A stretch of DNA of 64,000 nucleotides. Origin: Litomosoides sigmodontis (taxonomy: Eukaryota > Nematoda > Chromadorea > Rhabditida > Onchocercidae). The notes beneath the pieces are model-generated. The model did not search any database and was not told the origin of the DNA. It was given only the letters and a program-made list of their open reading frames with translations. The position numbers and the translations under genes were made by a program. Where the stretch lies: contig OY718806.1 of NCBI GenBank assembly GCA_963070105.1, positions 4,051,865-4,115,864 of the forward strand, written 5' to 3'. Shown one piece after another: positions 41,593 to 54,300 of this stretch; positions within the stretch are counted from its first letter, which is position 1; the number at the start of each line of letters is the position of its first letter.

Positions 41593-43132
41593 TTCCCTTA
41601 TATTGGTTTTCGCACTTCCTACTGGAAAGATGGAACAGAATATTCTGCTCCAATTGTAATTGATATCACTATTCCTGTTACTTCTGTAGATCCTGGAATC
41701 AAATCCTTGAAACCAGCATCACATTCATTAAATGCAGAGAACGGAAAAAAACAGGACAAGCAATGATACGAAACGGCTCAAATCAAAATTCACCGCAACT
41801 GAGAACATGAGACTTATAAAACGATCTGCATTTAAGCCAATCCAATACTCATGAAAAGTTAGATTTACCTACCACACCCACGACGCACCAGAAAAAACCT
41901 ACCTGTAACAGCCTCCTCGGGACTGCGAAAAAAAATAGCTAAGAAATCCTTGCCACTTTCAAAGCTATTGATTGCAAGCTTTATCTTTAGTATCCATTCA
42001 CCGCATTGCAGCTAAATAATTGAGTGGAATTAAGTGGAACCTAACGCAAACTTTTCAATCAAACTTGGGTGGTTTCTTTTTTCTGGTCGCGCTACCATTC
42101 ACAATTTTATAACCTGACAAAATGGTTTTGAGAACATCTTTATAATAGAAGGATTACAATATATCGAATAAATAAACATATGTAAACTTGACCCTCAGGC
42201 CTTTTGATCGCGTTTCCATTTTGTGACCGAATTCTGTATAGTAATCATGAGCTCCCACGACTTTGACAAATTAAAAGAGGACGATACGAGAAACTAGTCA
42301 ACGCATTCCACATTTTAAATGTTGGAACAAATTTTTAATTAAAAAAAATTCCTTCTGGTTGCTCAAATGAATAACTTAGCTATTTCATCGTGATTATTAA
42401 TAAAAAGTAGAGGAATTTTAATCGAATATCGCTAATCAGTCAGACTTAAGTCTCCCAAGCTGGTTGCTCTCGAAACTTCATATCATTCACTTTTGTTACT
42501 TTTCGTTTTGTATTCCACACAAACTTTTTACCAATTTCGAAAACCACTTAAACCATAATTACCCAAACAGTATTAATGCCAACTGACTGTTTTTTAATAA
42601 CAAATTTTTTTATTGAGCGACATTATCTGCACTAATGATTATTTTATTCCAACCACATTGCATTAACTTATGCTTCAAGGTGCATTTCAAATCAAAATGA
42701 CGTGATAATAATATCATTTTCCAAATTCAAATATTAGGAAGGGAAAGTATCAAACATAAAAATTCTCAAGTCGAGTTACTAACTGATACACCAGCTTTTA
42801 CGGAAATTTGCAAATGGTTTCACATTAATGTGAAATGCTGCGTTAGAATTAAGAGGATAACACGCTATGTACAGTGCGAAGACTACTTTGCTTTTATATT
42901 CTGATGTTTTACCTTCGGTTCCTCTATTACCAACTAGTTTTAATTTCATTCTAATTGGTTTGTCGGTGAATATCAAAAATAGTAAATCTCAGAAACTCGG
43001 CCGCAATCCAAAGCAAAAGATTGAAATTTTATAAGAGCTGATCATCGAACCGTACAAACAGTAACAAAAATGTAGAATTTTCACCACCACGGTTTCGAAA
43101 TTCGAAACTCCGTTTTTACTTAATTCCAGAAT
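41593..43132. other. Interval between IPMK and the MAPKAPK-like gene
   Basis: About 1.5 kb, AT-rich. It includes the trans-splice-like acceptor of the kinase (near 41622) and the IPMK 3' UTR. A minus-strand frame at 42779-42976 with an early GTAAAA donor could be an unrecognised exon, but it does not join the neighbours in phase. Confidence 0.4.
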
Positions 43133-46119
43133 TCAAAGCTCTTCTCGCAGTTCGGAATCAAGTGAATCTCGATACTTCTCGATTACATTAATCACACTGT
43201 TTAAACCAAACAAGTAATTATCATCTGTAGCACCATTAGCGGGAAATACATGAGAGAAATCGATCAGTTTAACAAGAACGTTTGGTGGTCGTTCCATACT
43301 TGCTTCATAAGCAAGCAAAATGGATGAAGCATAGAAATGATAGACCTAAAATGGTCATAACTTATTACATTGTCATATTATTACATTCCTATATCTTTTT
43401 CAGAATAATTTTATTATTCTTGAGTAAAAAGTCAACGACCAGAAAAAGGAAAATCCTTAGTGTTTAGCAAAATTAAGACTCAGGAAGTATTTGAAAGTTT
43501 CCTGCCAAATCATTGAGCCATGACATTTGATTTTAACTAGTTGCCATTAAATTGACCTATTTTTCGACCAACATGCAAAAACTTGGGAAAAAAATAAAGA
43601 TACCCGTTGTGAACTGAACCACTTTCGAAGCTTATACAATTGTTCCAATGTCTGTACTGCTACATAAGTTCCTCCCATGATCCTTCCAGAAAAGAATTCA
43701 CGAAAGGCTGTAAGATTTTCTCTATCGTATGTATTGAAAAAATGTCGAACATGTTGGATATAAACATAATGAATTAACCAGCAGATTACAGGGACACGCA
43801 ATCAACGGTAAATAAGCACCCCCCCAAAAATATATCATTATATCATTAGATGGCGCTGCTTTGGAAAGATTCTTTACTGAGACGATCATCTTCACAATTC
43901 TTTATCAAATAAATCAGATTTGTTCAGTGAAGCAAATGTAAAGTGATTGCGTGATTCATTATGCAATGGCTATCCGGGAGAGGACGACAGAAAAAGGGCA
44001 AGTTCATGCGAGTTCTCCCACAGAAGTTGTTACTGAATATTAGCCAAGTACTTTTCCATCACATCATGCCATATTGAACTTTTATACATCCATTTTCTCA
44101 AGCATACTCACACCATATCTCTTCAATGGGACACCAGCTAAAAAGTTCAATGGGTTCAAATGCTCCAGTACTGCACTCTTACATAAATTATCTCAACCCG
44201 ATTGTCGTGCATTCACCTTCCAGTTGCAAACTTTTTTTTGTCCAAGTATGGCAAATGCACAATTAGAACAATAAAATCGCCATAAAACTTAAGTCTTAAA
44301 GATTTCATTTAGGTAAATTATCTTGCCATTTACTAATTTCATTCGAAAAATGAACTCAAAATGTTCATAAAAAAACAAACCATCAACAATATTTTCCAGA
44401 TTCCTGGACCTCCCCCACTGTTTGTCACGAACTTGTAAATCCTTTTTGCCGCAATCAAAATGCATCTTAAAAATTAGGCGTGAGCATGAATCATTAAAAA
44501 GCAATAATTACTATAAATTTCAAACTTCAGGAAAATTTCCTTCGCTAAAATTAATTTCCAAAATCCTATTTCTCCTTCGGAATTTCGTAATAATGCAAAA
44601 TTTGCGTGACCTGTTTTCAAGCGAAAAATGCGGATAATTTGAATATAATCTACCCCGCCAGTGAAGATTACAGGCTCTCCACATTTTTCTGTTAAAGAGA
44701 ACCTTTAGCACTAAAATAATGAGGTGAGGCTCTCACAGAGTATCGTCAGAGATTAGCATATAATTAATGGGTCGCCAAGCGAGGTTAGAAAAATGCCTCA
44801 CTCGCTAAACACAAAGGCTTCCCTTCGTCCAACCACCAATTATCTGATTTTTTGCATTATTATTTCTAGACGTGGAACATGAAATTCCTTAAAAAATATT
44901 TGAAATTTTTGTATTTTTTGTGGTTCAAGAACAGACTATCACGAAATGTTAAAATGTCTCTATTCATGACAAATGGATCGTAATACAAATTATACCCGAT
45001 AACCGGTTAAACGGAAGCCAAGTATTTCTTGTTCAGGGTACTTTACCGCTTCGGATAATCTCTTCGCTTTTGTGGCGTTCGGATCATAGGTCACTCTACC
45101 GACTTTGATATCCATAATGCACGGACACTTATAACGACACGCTAAATCCTCCATAACGATAAAATCCAACTCTTAAATTATGAACACATTTAAATATACC
45201 GGGAAGAATTATCACTGAGCACCGGAACATTTCCTTACAAAATTAAGAAAACGAAGTTCATGCTTTATTTTATCTTATTCATGTCTAAAATATGCTAGTA
45301 TGCCTTATTTTTCCTTATTCTATCTTATTCGTATCTTAAATATGCTAACATTATGGAAAAACTCTCTCAAGTCAAGAACGGAAACTTTTTTCCCTGACTA
45401 ATTAATCACCTTTTCCTCCAACTCGCAGAGTTTTTAATCCGTAGAATTCCGGAACGAATACAGAAAATGTCGTTAAAACATCATTTTCATCGTTTCGATA
45501 CTTCAAATTGTTATAGAATGCTACCTGAAATTATTGAAGTAATCTAATTTATTTACCAAATGTTTGTTCTAAGCGTGATTTCGAATGAAGCAAATAAAAA
45601 TTGCGTTATATATGGAACTTGGACTGCTTATCGTGCTGTGGACATGGGAAATATCGAGTGTTATTTGTAAATAAACAATCAAACAATTAGTGGAGAAATA
45701 AAATCCTGGATTGCAGAAAAATGATCATAAAAAAGGACTAGGCTCTCCTAAGAATGTAATCTTTTTATGGTCGTTTATTGGAATTACAACAAACCTCACA
45801 TACTCCTCGCACACCTTCTTGTACAGGTTTTAACAGTGTCTCGCTACCAATCTTCTTTATAAGTCCTAAAAGCAAGCCCTGTAACAACGAAACTCGAATT
45901 TATGTCAAAATCAACGTTTTTATCCAGAGATTATTCTAATTTCTCCTAAAGCTTCGAACAAATACACAGTTCTACGATAATTTACAAAATAAGAGACCAA
46001 CCAATTTCACGCTCGCCATTCCTGATTACTGAGGGATGATGTCCAGCAATTTGTTCCCGGTACCACTCGTATGATGCTGGCAATTCTATTACTGCAGTAA
46101 TAGGTTGTGTATCAGCCAT
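43133..46119 (-). CDS. ipmk-1: Inositol polyphosphate multikinase
   Basis: IPK-family kinase that phosphorylates inositol phosphates such as IP3 toward IP5. Seven exons give about 292 residues: 46119-46030, 45878-45795, 45524-45410, 45171-44996, 44465-44381, 43719-43604 and 43345-43133. The substrate-binding PxxxDxKxG motif appears as PCIMDIKVGRVTYDPNATKA, the SSLL-type element as FYASSILLAYE, and the catalytic metal-binding region as KLIDFSHVFPANGATDDNYL, close to the C-terminal stop. The start MADTQPITAVIELPASYEWY leads into QIAGHHPSGLL, matching the family N-terminus. The join between the exons near 44388 and 43719 is uncertain: three donor/acceptor pairs keep frame and change a short linker after QWGR. 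IPMK is favoured over IP6K because of its length and YDPNATKAK. Confidence 0.92.
45260..45350. repeat. Imperfect direct repeat in an ipmk-1 intron
   Basis: Two AT-rich copies, each about 30 bp and containing ATCTTATTC and AATATGCTA blocks, lie about 50 bp apart in the intron between exons 45524-45410 and 45171-44996. Similarity is partial and could be low complexity. Confidence 0.5.
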
Positions 46120-47739
46120 AAATGAAATAGCAATAAAATTAATTCCAGTGACTAAGAATATTACATTAAGAATTTTTACGTAAACAGCGTGAACATTCTA
46201 CGATGAATGAAAACGCGCTATACATATATTTCAAACGAAGCAGTAGTGACAAGGTATACAACGCTATGCATTAATTTTGCGTACTAGATACAAAGTCAAG
46301 AAATACTAAAGATTATTTTCGTTGACCAAAATCTCGCCGTCAGTTACGTTTTAACCAAACGGAAGACGCAGTGACATTATGATAGCAGGACTTCTTATTT
46401 CAATAATTCGGTATGACTTTTGTACAAAAAATCTCGCAACCACAACTTAGTCCTAGGTGTTGTGTGTGTATATATATATTGCATAGACACCCGAAATAAT
46501 TGACGTCAATAGTGAACTGGTATATGTATTATATGCTTGCATCCAAGCATTTTATCATGAAGTTCCATTTTGGAAATACCTTTCGAGTTAGTTACCTACC
46601 AGTGACTTGATGATTCACCTACACCGATCAAAATGATGGCAGCAAAATCCCAATACAAGACATGGTGTTAAACCATGAAAGGAATGTGGGAATATATGGA
46701 AATTTCATAACAGCAAGGGATTAATTGGAAACTCGCAGTGAATTACAAGCCTACATAAAACCAAACCGATACCCAGAAATAAGAAAAAAATGATTAAAAT
46801 TTCTTATAAAAGCCGACTATTCTAGTACGTACTAAGTCTACAACTTTAGGAGAAAAAAACTTTAAATTGGTTGAGGTGTACTAATTAATTTACTGCTTTC
46901 TTCACTTTAACCTGTACAACGTATCACACCTTTATTTAGCTTGCACGCAGTATTACAACTTCAAAAAAATAGATATGCAAAGGTTTCTTGGCATAAATAA
47001 ATGTTTTGACTACATTAAAAATAGTTAATTCCATCTGTGAAGCGCCTGTATCCAAGAAATTTCAAATTGAACAGAGACAATTTTATCACATTTGGAGGCG
47101 AGAGCTGGACTACTGAGAGAGCAAGGAGCCCATTTGCGGATAAAAGATTGTGACCACACAGACAAAACTCTTAATTCATTTCCGAATTACAGATTACTGT
47201 GTGTAAATCAAATCGTAACCAAAAAAAGAAAAAAAATGGCCATAAGTTGATTGTTTAGAACCTTTTACATTATTAATTAAGTACTGTAATTAAAAACAAC
47301 AAAAACAAGCCCGCCTAAATGAAGTAATTCATCAAGAACTCAGTTCGGAAATATGATTTTCACATCACTCGTCGTTTGCTATTCAGTCACTCTAAACACC
47401 AAATTCTGCTTCTTTTAACCATGAGTTTCATTCATCCAGTTCGAATCTAATACATAAATGTAAAAAGACTTAACACACCCAAGTAAAAAGTGGCCCTTTG
47501 CTCACCTGCAACTGAAAGTCTTCATCGCTGAGACCAATAAATGCATTTAAGGACAGAAAAATTATGCTATCAAGTGCTACCGAAATATCACGAAATTTGT
47601 GCAAAAAGACATGATAAAAATTTGGCACAGCTCGTAAGGATTTAGGCATAATTACCAGTATTTTAACAATATCCTTCATTCAGTTCCCAACAGTAACCTT
47701 CTCGAAAGTACAACTTTTAACAGAAATATACATAAAAAT
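46120..47739. other. Interval between the STOX/HAM-1 gene and ipmk-1
   Basis: About 1.6 kb. It contains one exon-like minus-strand frame (47679-47506, listed separately), a short (GT)(TA) run near 46456-46480, and otherwise AT-rich sequence without recognisable genes. Confidence 0.45.
47506..47679 (-). CDS. Unrecognised exon-like frame, 58 codons
   Basis: ATG at 47679 runs open to a good donor CAG|GTGAGC at 47506 in phase 0 (MKDIVKILVIMPKSLRAVPN ... GLSDEDFQLQ). The peptide is not low complexity, but I do not recognise it and could not find a convincing following exon. It might be an exon of a small unannotated gene in the gap, or chance. Confidence 0.2.
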
Positions 47740-50700
47740 TCAAACATTAGTAATACTTAAGGTTGTCGGCAAAATCTTTTCAACTTGTGTCATGTCCTCA
47801 AACTGCGTACTTTCATTGCTCAACATATTGATATACGTATGATTTCGATTCATTATGGTCAGTTCTTCAGGACAGATGTCACCAAATGGACTATTACAAA
47901 AGCCGCTGGAAATTTCTGTAACAACGGGGGAGAGTGAAAATGCAGAATCGGAACTCTGCTTAACTGCAGCTGACCTTCGACCACGCTCATTCTTCTTTTT
48001 TCTCGGCTTGCTCTTCCGCCTGATTTTATTATTAACGCTTTTACAAGCGGTCAAGCATGGGATATATTCTGGAAGACCCACAGGACTAAAACTATTTGGC
48101 AAATATTGGTCGTTCGTTTTTATCCAACTTCGATAAAACCCGTTCTCTTGAAGCAAGTGTGTCCTGCAAAAAACTATGTCAACTCATGTATTTTGATTAT
48201 TTTACCTTTCAATAAAATCATCACATTTTTAAAACTCAAAAAAATAAAACTAATAGTGAAAAGTTCGCAAGTGTTCACTGATGTGATAGTTATGAATCAC
48301 AGTTAAGGCTAACAATATTCAAAGGTTTATTTTTAGATATGAAGAATTGAAATTCAAAAAAAATTACTGGGAGAGAAGACCGTGAGGAAAAAAGAAAGGT
48401 GAAAAAAAATGTTTCTGTTAATCTCCCAAGAACTGAAATGTAGCATCATCGGTAACAACGCCCATTTGGAAAAGCATTTAAATGTGATTTTACGATTGTT
48501 GATACCAAGAAAATAAATCATATGAACAGAGAAGCCAGCAGATTAGTGACATATTCGTGAGAAACAACTTCGTTGAAATTCGGGTTAAAAGGAACCCAAA
48601 ATAAAATATAGGAGAAATATATGGACATTTTCCCCATGTAATATTAAAACTCAGAAAGCATAGAGAAAGTAGAAAATGTGGAATAACATCCTGCTATCCA
48701 TCCATGAATAAGAAAAGACTAGTAAATGAAGGTACAACTTAGCGATCGGACTAACATTATAATTATAATACTTGCCAGAAAGACAACCTTCAAACTAGAA
48801 GCTTGGGATACATGAACGTTTCTTCTACTGAAAATACACTTATTCTGGAATACAAATCACTGGAAAAAAGTTTATGAAATTCATATGCATACAGAGAAAA
48901 ATAACAGAAAAAAATTATGCAGTGTTTCAGTATTACGAAAGCATGATAAAAATGACACAGAAAAACAGTAAATACGACAATGAAGTGGAAATCCCAAATC
49001 AGGTCAACTGAATTCCACAAAGGAGGATACTTGTACGAAACAACACGCTTTTGTTTCAATGCCACAACGGTAATCGGTTGAGTGTGAAAATTTATAATCA
49101 TTTCAATCACTTCAATATTTGAAAACATTACTGCTAATTTATCTCAATTCATCAAATATTTCACAATGTTCAGAGCTAAATTTGACATTCTGCAACATCT
49201 TCCTGTCCACTACGTTTAACTGGGAACCAGAACTATTATGATTGAATGAAACAGTTCCTGTCTTTTGCGGTCTTCCTATACCGTTAACGACTAATCTGCT
49301 AAATCTAAGCCTTCAAACAGTGCTAGTCTGTTTTGCCGTTTTATAGTTTCACCTAAATACCTGCACTTCGTGCTGCTAGGAACCGTGGACAAATCCACCA
49401 AAATTACGAGTGTCACGCAAAGAAAAAAAGCACCGTTTTCAGGAAAGAGTTTTAAGAAAATTACTTTTGTGCTGCGGCAGATGTTTCATCATTGATGTTT
49501 GATTGGGCATTGTTAGTTAGCATCTCGGGATGCTTCCATTGACCTGGGGGGATTTTTGGATTCTGGTTGAGTAGTGATGTTTTAGGGAGGTTGTCTTTTT
49601 TCATAAACAACCTGGCCAGAAGACCTAAATAGAAATGCTTTATTTAACTTGGTTTTTCTTTACGTCAACGTCTTACAAGCACAGCTTTTGCCTTCATTCC
49701 GTTAGCCACTACATAATTTTTACAGTTTATGAAAACAGTTTGAGTTTTGAATTGTAAATTTCAAATTTCGAGTAATCGATCATATATTTAGGACCTTTCT
49801 TGATTTTCAATGAATTTGGTGGGCTGTGGCCATCGATAATACTTTGTCCAGTTTGGCATTCTACGGTACATTTGGGAGGGATTTTTGTAGAATGATAAGG
49901 CGCTGTAGGAGGAAGACAGATATGCAGTTGTTCCAGGTCGTATTCCAAGATTTTTTGTTTCAAGAGGGTCTGAATGGCTTGCCGAAATGCCTTTGATGAG
50001 GGAGGTTCCATTTTTGGATATTCTTTACGAATCTCATCCGGCAAAGTATCCAAAACTGCTGGACGCCCACTTTGATTCATTTTGAATACCACATCACAAA
50101 TAATATCCAGTAATGGTACCAAATGTATCTGGTCAATTTTGTGCATTCCAATATTTTCCACATCTCCTGAAATATAACCAGGTCGTTAATTTTTTGTGAT
50201 TGCCAATCGAATTTGATTAATTATTTAACATGACAGACTTGATTTTCCAAGGGCACAGAAACAGTGGTACCATTCTCGGGGAATGGGAACTAAATAAGAA
50301 AACGTCAGTATATTGCGAAAGATAAGTTTTATTTATGGATGTTTGTTGAAATTTGCTAAATGACTACTCCTTAACCCTCCATCACCCTTGTTACAGTTAC
50401 ATTGACCTCTAAATTTTAGTCTTACCTCTGGTATTGATTTTATCTCCGTCCCTGTCATAGATATGATCAGTGGTAAAGTGAAAGAAAAATTTGCTAAATG
50501 AATTTGAATTAATTGTGAAGGCTATGGAATTATGTGGCTATGGACATCTGTTTGCATGTATAAATTTACGCAAAATAAAGCTCTTATGGTATGCATGCAC
50601 TATTTCTGTTTACTTAGCATTGGTGTGTCAAGTTCCTTTTCGTGAAAGCATCTCATTCCCCGTCAGGTGCTTACCTCTCCTTCCTCTCAACTCAATCTTC

Positions 50701-51268
50701 ACTTGGTAACCATTATAACAAGTACAGTACCACCTTTGTCCATATTTGCATTCCATTTTATAATGCCTTTTTATTAACTGCTAGGAAAATCCAAGCATCT
50801 GACTCTTTAAATTCTAACACAAAAAAAAAAGAAAAAAACGGGGAGGAGTTAACTATCAGGCTAAAAATGTTTACCAAGGGTTTCGATTCGGTATCCTCTT
50901 GCTGGTTTCAAAATCTGTCGAATCCAAGCATCTCGCAGTATTTGCATATGTCGCTCGCTCATTGTAGTTATAAATAGTGTTGATGGCTTAATATAGCCAA
51001 CATATTTCGTGGAGCTTATTGCTTCTACTAAATCCGAATTCCAGAAGCATGCTTCATTTTCCTGAAATACTATATTCTTCGACATATTTCGGAAACAAAA
51101 ATTAAACGAAATATTTTCATATCCCTTAACCTTCAAAATGTAAAATCGATCCGAAGGTATTACAAATAATTGATTGATAACCTGGACGAAACTTCGAAAC
51201 AGTTTGTGTCCGGTAATTTTCTTGTCAGCAACTCTTTGAAAGATGATTCCAAGACACGGTGTGAACAT
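47740..51268 (-). CDS. ham-1: Storkhead-box (STOX/HAM-1) winged-helix protein
   Basis: STOX family; C. elegans HAM-1 controls asymmetric neuroblast division. Six exons give about 409 residues: 51268-51182, 51061-50875, 50166-49795, 49624-49465 and 48163-47740, plus an optional upstream 51375-51340 joined to 51281. Conserved blocks are ENEACFWNSDLVEAISST and LRDAWIRQILKPARGYRIET (as in human STOX1 RCFWNARL and LRDAWRRRAL), then the winged helix HLVPLLDIICDVVFKMNQSG to LLKQKILEY. Next come LLARLFMKKDN ... PPGQWKHPE and the C-terminal KTHLLQENGFY followed by a basic nuclear-type cluster (KIRRKSKPRKKKNERGRR). The start is taken at M of MFTPCLGIIFQ, preceded by an acceptor at 51281; the length then fits HAM-1-sized proteins. 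The donor at 49795 (GTCCTA) is poor; GTACCG in the same exon is an alternative. Confidence 0.86.
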
Positions 51269-51375
51269 GACTGTTTGTTCCCTATAGCAAAATCAACTTA
51301 TAATCCATCATATTGGAAGTTATTAAAATGATCTTTTACTTGATGTCATTGTGGGGAAGCTGCTCATTCACATCC

Positions 51376-54300
51376 CTAATGTTAGCAAAAAAAATTTCAC
51401 CTTTTCTAGGCTATTACACAAGCTAGTTAGAACTTATTCCTTCTTCATTTATATCATATAATGATGATTTATGGCAATTATCGTTCAGCAATTAATAATT
51501 AATGGAAAATTCGTACAATCCAATTAATCTCAAATTATTTGATTCTCTACTACTACTACGAATGCTTCTTTTCCTACCGATTAACTGCAAATGAATTATG
51601 AAAATGAAAATTGTTTCACTCACGCGCTAAATTTATATATAAATAACCGTCTGCTGGATCATTCCTAAAATTTGTACTTCATGTCTTTATATTTTTTGTT
51701 AAAAATCAAGTCTGTTCAGGAAAATTTATTTTTAAAAGTGTAAGTAAAATATCTGTGAGATTTTACTTTAAGAGCTAAAATGCAGAATTGTAGAGAAAGT
51801 GCAAACAATTACTGATATTTATGTAACTTAAGGAATGAATGATCGGTTAATACAGTGAGGTGGACATTTGCAATAGTTATGTAATGATTGGTTGACGATA
51901 CACTCAGTATAGAGCAAGGACAAGAAAGAAATATGAACAACTATAGAAGTAAAGCATTTATTCTTACATAAATAATAATTGGAGGAAATTATTATGAGGG
52001 AGTGAGTAACTGCCACGCTACTTGACCCAGATCAGCAATTGTTTTAAACTGAAACTATCCATACAGGTTAAGAGCCACACGAAGGCACCTAGTAAAATTG
52101 GTGCGCGAAAGTTCTTAGGGGGCATTAGAAACAGTGAAGTGTGGCTGTAATTGGGGAAAAAGTTTTGATAAAAGGGGAGTTGGATGACTGAGTCAGTTCT
52201 TGGAGTTTGTTGACAAAATCATTTTAAATTTCACATCCTACTTGTGGAATAAAGGATAGCAATAAAATTTGTTAAGATCCAAGTTGCAAAAAAAAGAAAA
52301 AACTTGCTGTTTCAAACCGCGAAATGAATTTATGCAGCACATTTAAAAGCGAACATTTTCAAAAGCCGAAAGGGATTCTGCTCCCAACAAAAGTAAGTGG
52401 CATGAGTATAATACAGCAGAAATATTAAATAAAGTACGAGAAAGTTAATGTCATTTTGATTCCTGTAATGTTTTGAAGAGTAAAGACTCCTACGAAGCAC
52501 TAAAATCTAAATTTTTCAGTGAGGTAACCATCGATGATGAATAAGTTCATGACACGTATGTTACGATGAATTGATAATTGAATTGAGGAGGCAAAGGAAA
52601 GAGCAAATTGAGGTACGCGTGATCACCTGCCCTCCTATCGTGTTGCGTCAATTCCACATTACGCTTCTCCTCTCCGCGTGATGAATGCAGCTGTCAAATT
52701 AGTGTCACACCTCCCTATTATTTATCATATTGTCTTTTCCTTCTCCTTTCTTTCCTAATGTTCAATGACACTGGACGGATTGTAAATTCCATAAATTTAA
52801 GAAAGTTAATGTGAAATTCCATTCTTTCCCGACATTGCAAAAGGCGATAAGTGAATTTCTGTAACAAAAATACCAATTGAAAGTGGTTGGAAAAAAACTT
52901 ATCGAATGACTTGATGATGACGAAAGTTGTAAGTACAAGAAACTAGGTAGCAGGTGATTTCGATGGTCGCGATAATACTTGTGGAAATATGAGATTGATA
53001 GCATCAGTGAATTGTTGGTTAATAAAAGACAAGATAAAAGTGGGCAACTCAAAATATACTTTTGCTGTAGCAAAATAAATTTATGAATGATCATCCGTCC
53101 GCTAAAGCGTCGTACTAGTGTTCAACGTTGTCAAAACAACCATAATTTACGCAGAGCTCTGGTCAAAAGTCGGCAATAACAAAAGGACTCAACAGAAAGA
53201 AGGGTATTACAGATAATTACTGGTTTACGGCTTCTTGAAGTACCACTCAAAACAGGTTTTTTATTGCACCGATGGCAAAGACAACACTTGTGGCCCTTGA
53301 ACATATCAGTAGTGGCAATAACACCAGTGATCGGTTAATGTAAGGCAAGAATGGGACAAGAAAAGACTGAAGATTAATGCAAATTTGAAGCGATGAATAA
53401 TGATGAACGTTGAGCGGAATTATAAATGTGGGTGGCGTGGGAGAGCTGAGGGGTACTGTGTGGATGGCTGGATTTCTATCCACTGGTTGGTCTGATTCTT
53501 TTGCACACTGAAATAGCAGTTGTGCAACCATATGTTGTCACCAATCAATTAAAATTTCTAAATACTTGGCATCATTTTCCGAATAACGGGGCATAATTAG
53601 TAGCTTTCTTTGCTTTGACCCAATTATTTCAACTGATTTATTTGTGTTCATTCAACGCTCATTCATTGTTGTATTACATTTCCACAGCTGCACTCAATTC
53701 AAATTAAAAAAGACTGATAACAAAGAGTGGAAGGAATTTAAAAGTGTTACTGAAAATGACAGTAGCGAGTGCTATTCGAGAAGTTAAAAGAAGAGGAAAG
53801 TTGGCTGAAGTGCTGCTGGGAGTGGTGGACATGTAAAACAAATGCAAACGCTCCGTCTGTGTAAACAAACAGCAATGATCAGATAGACGCAACAAAACAA
53901 CAATCAGTGCCCACTGCTCCTGTATCCATCACCATGAAAGAGCAGTAAATGATAAAAAAAGTGGATTGTGATTGCTGGCTCAGTTCAACCTTTTCGCCAC
54001 TCCTTCCACCGAATCACATGATATGAGGAAATTACTGCAAGCCAGCAATTACTTTCCGGATGAACGGCTGAGGAGCTGAGAACTTCGGCACTACACGTCA
54101 AACGACTTACACATCAAACTCAACCACAATCGCGCCCCCTTCTGGCAAATAATTTGCACAACACAACAATGTGCAATATGAGCTCATGCATGCACCGTCA
54201 ATAGTTGCTTTAATGTTCGCTGACCTTTAACCTTTTTTTGAACCATTTTGCAGGAATAAGTTGAGAGGAGGTTGCAAATCACGCAACTGTTGGACAACCA

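Noticed and set aside
48106..48306. Plus-strand frames antisense to ham-1 (also 47855-48136)
   Set aside because: Shadows of the real minus-strand exon 48163-47740, which has STOX homology.
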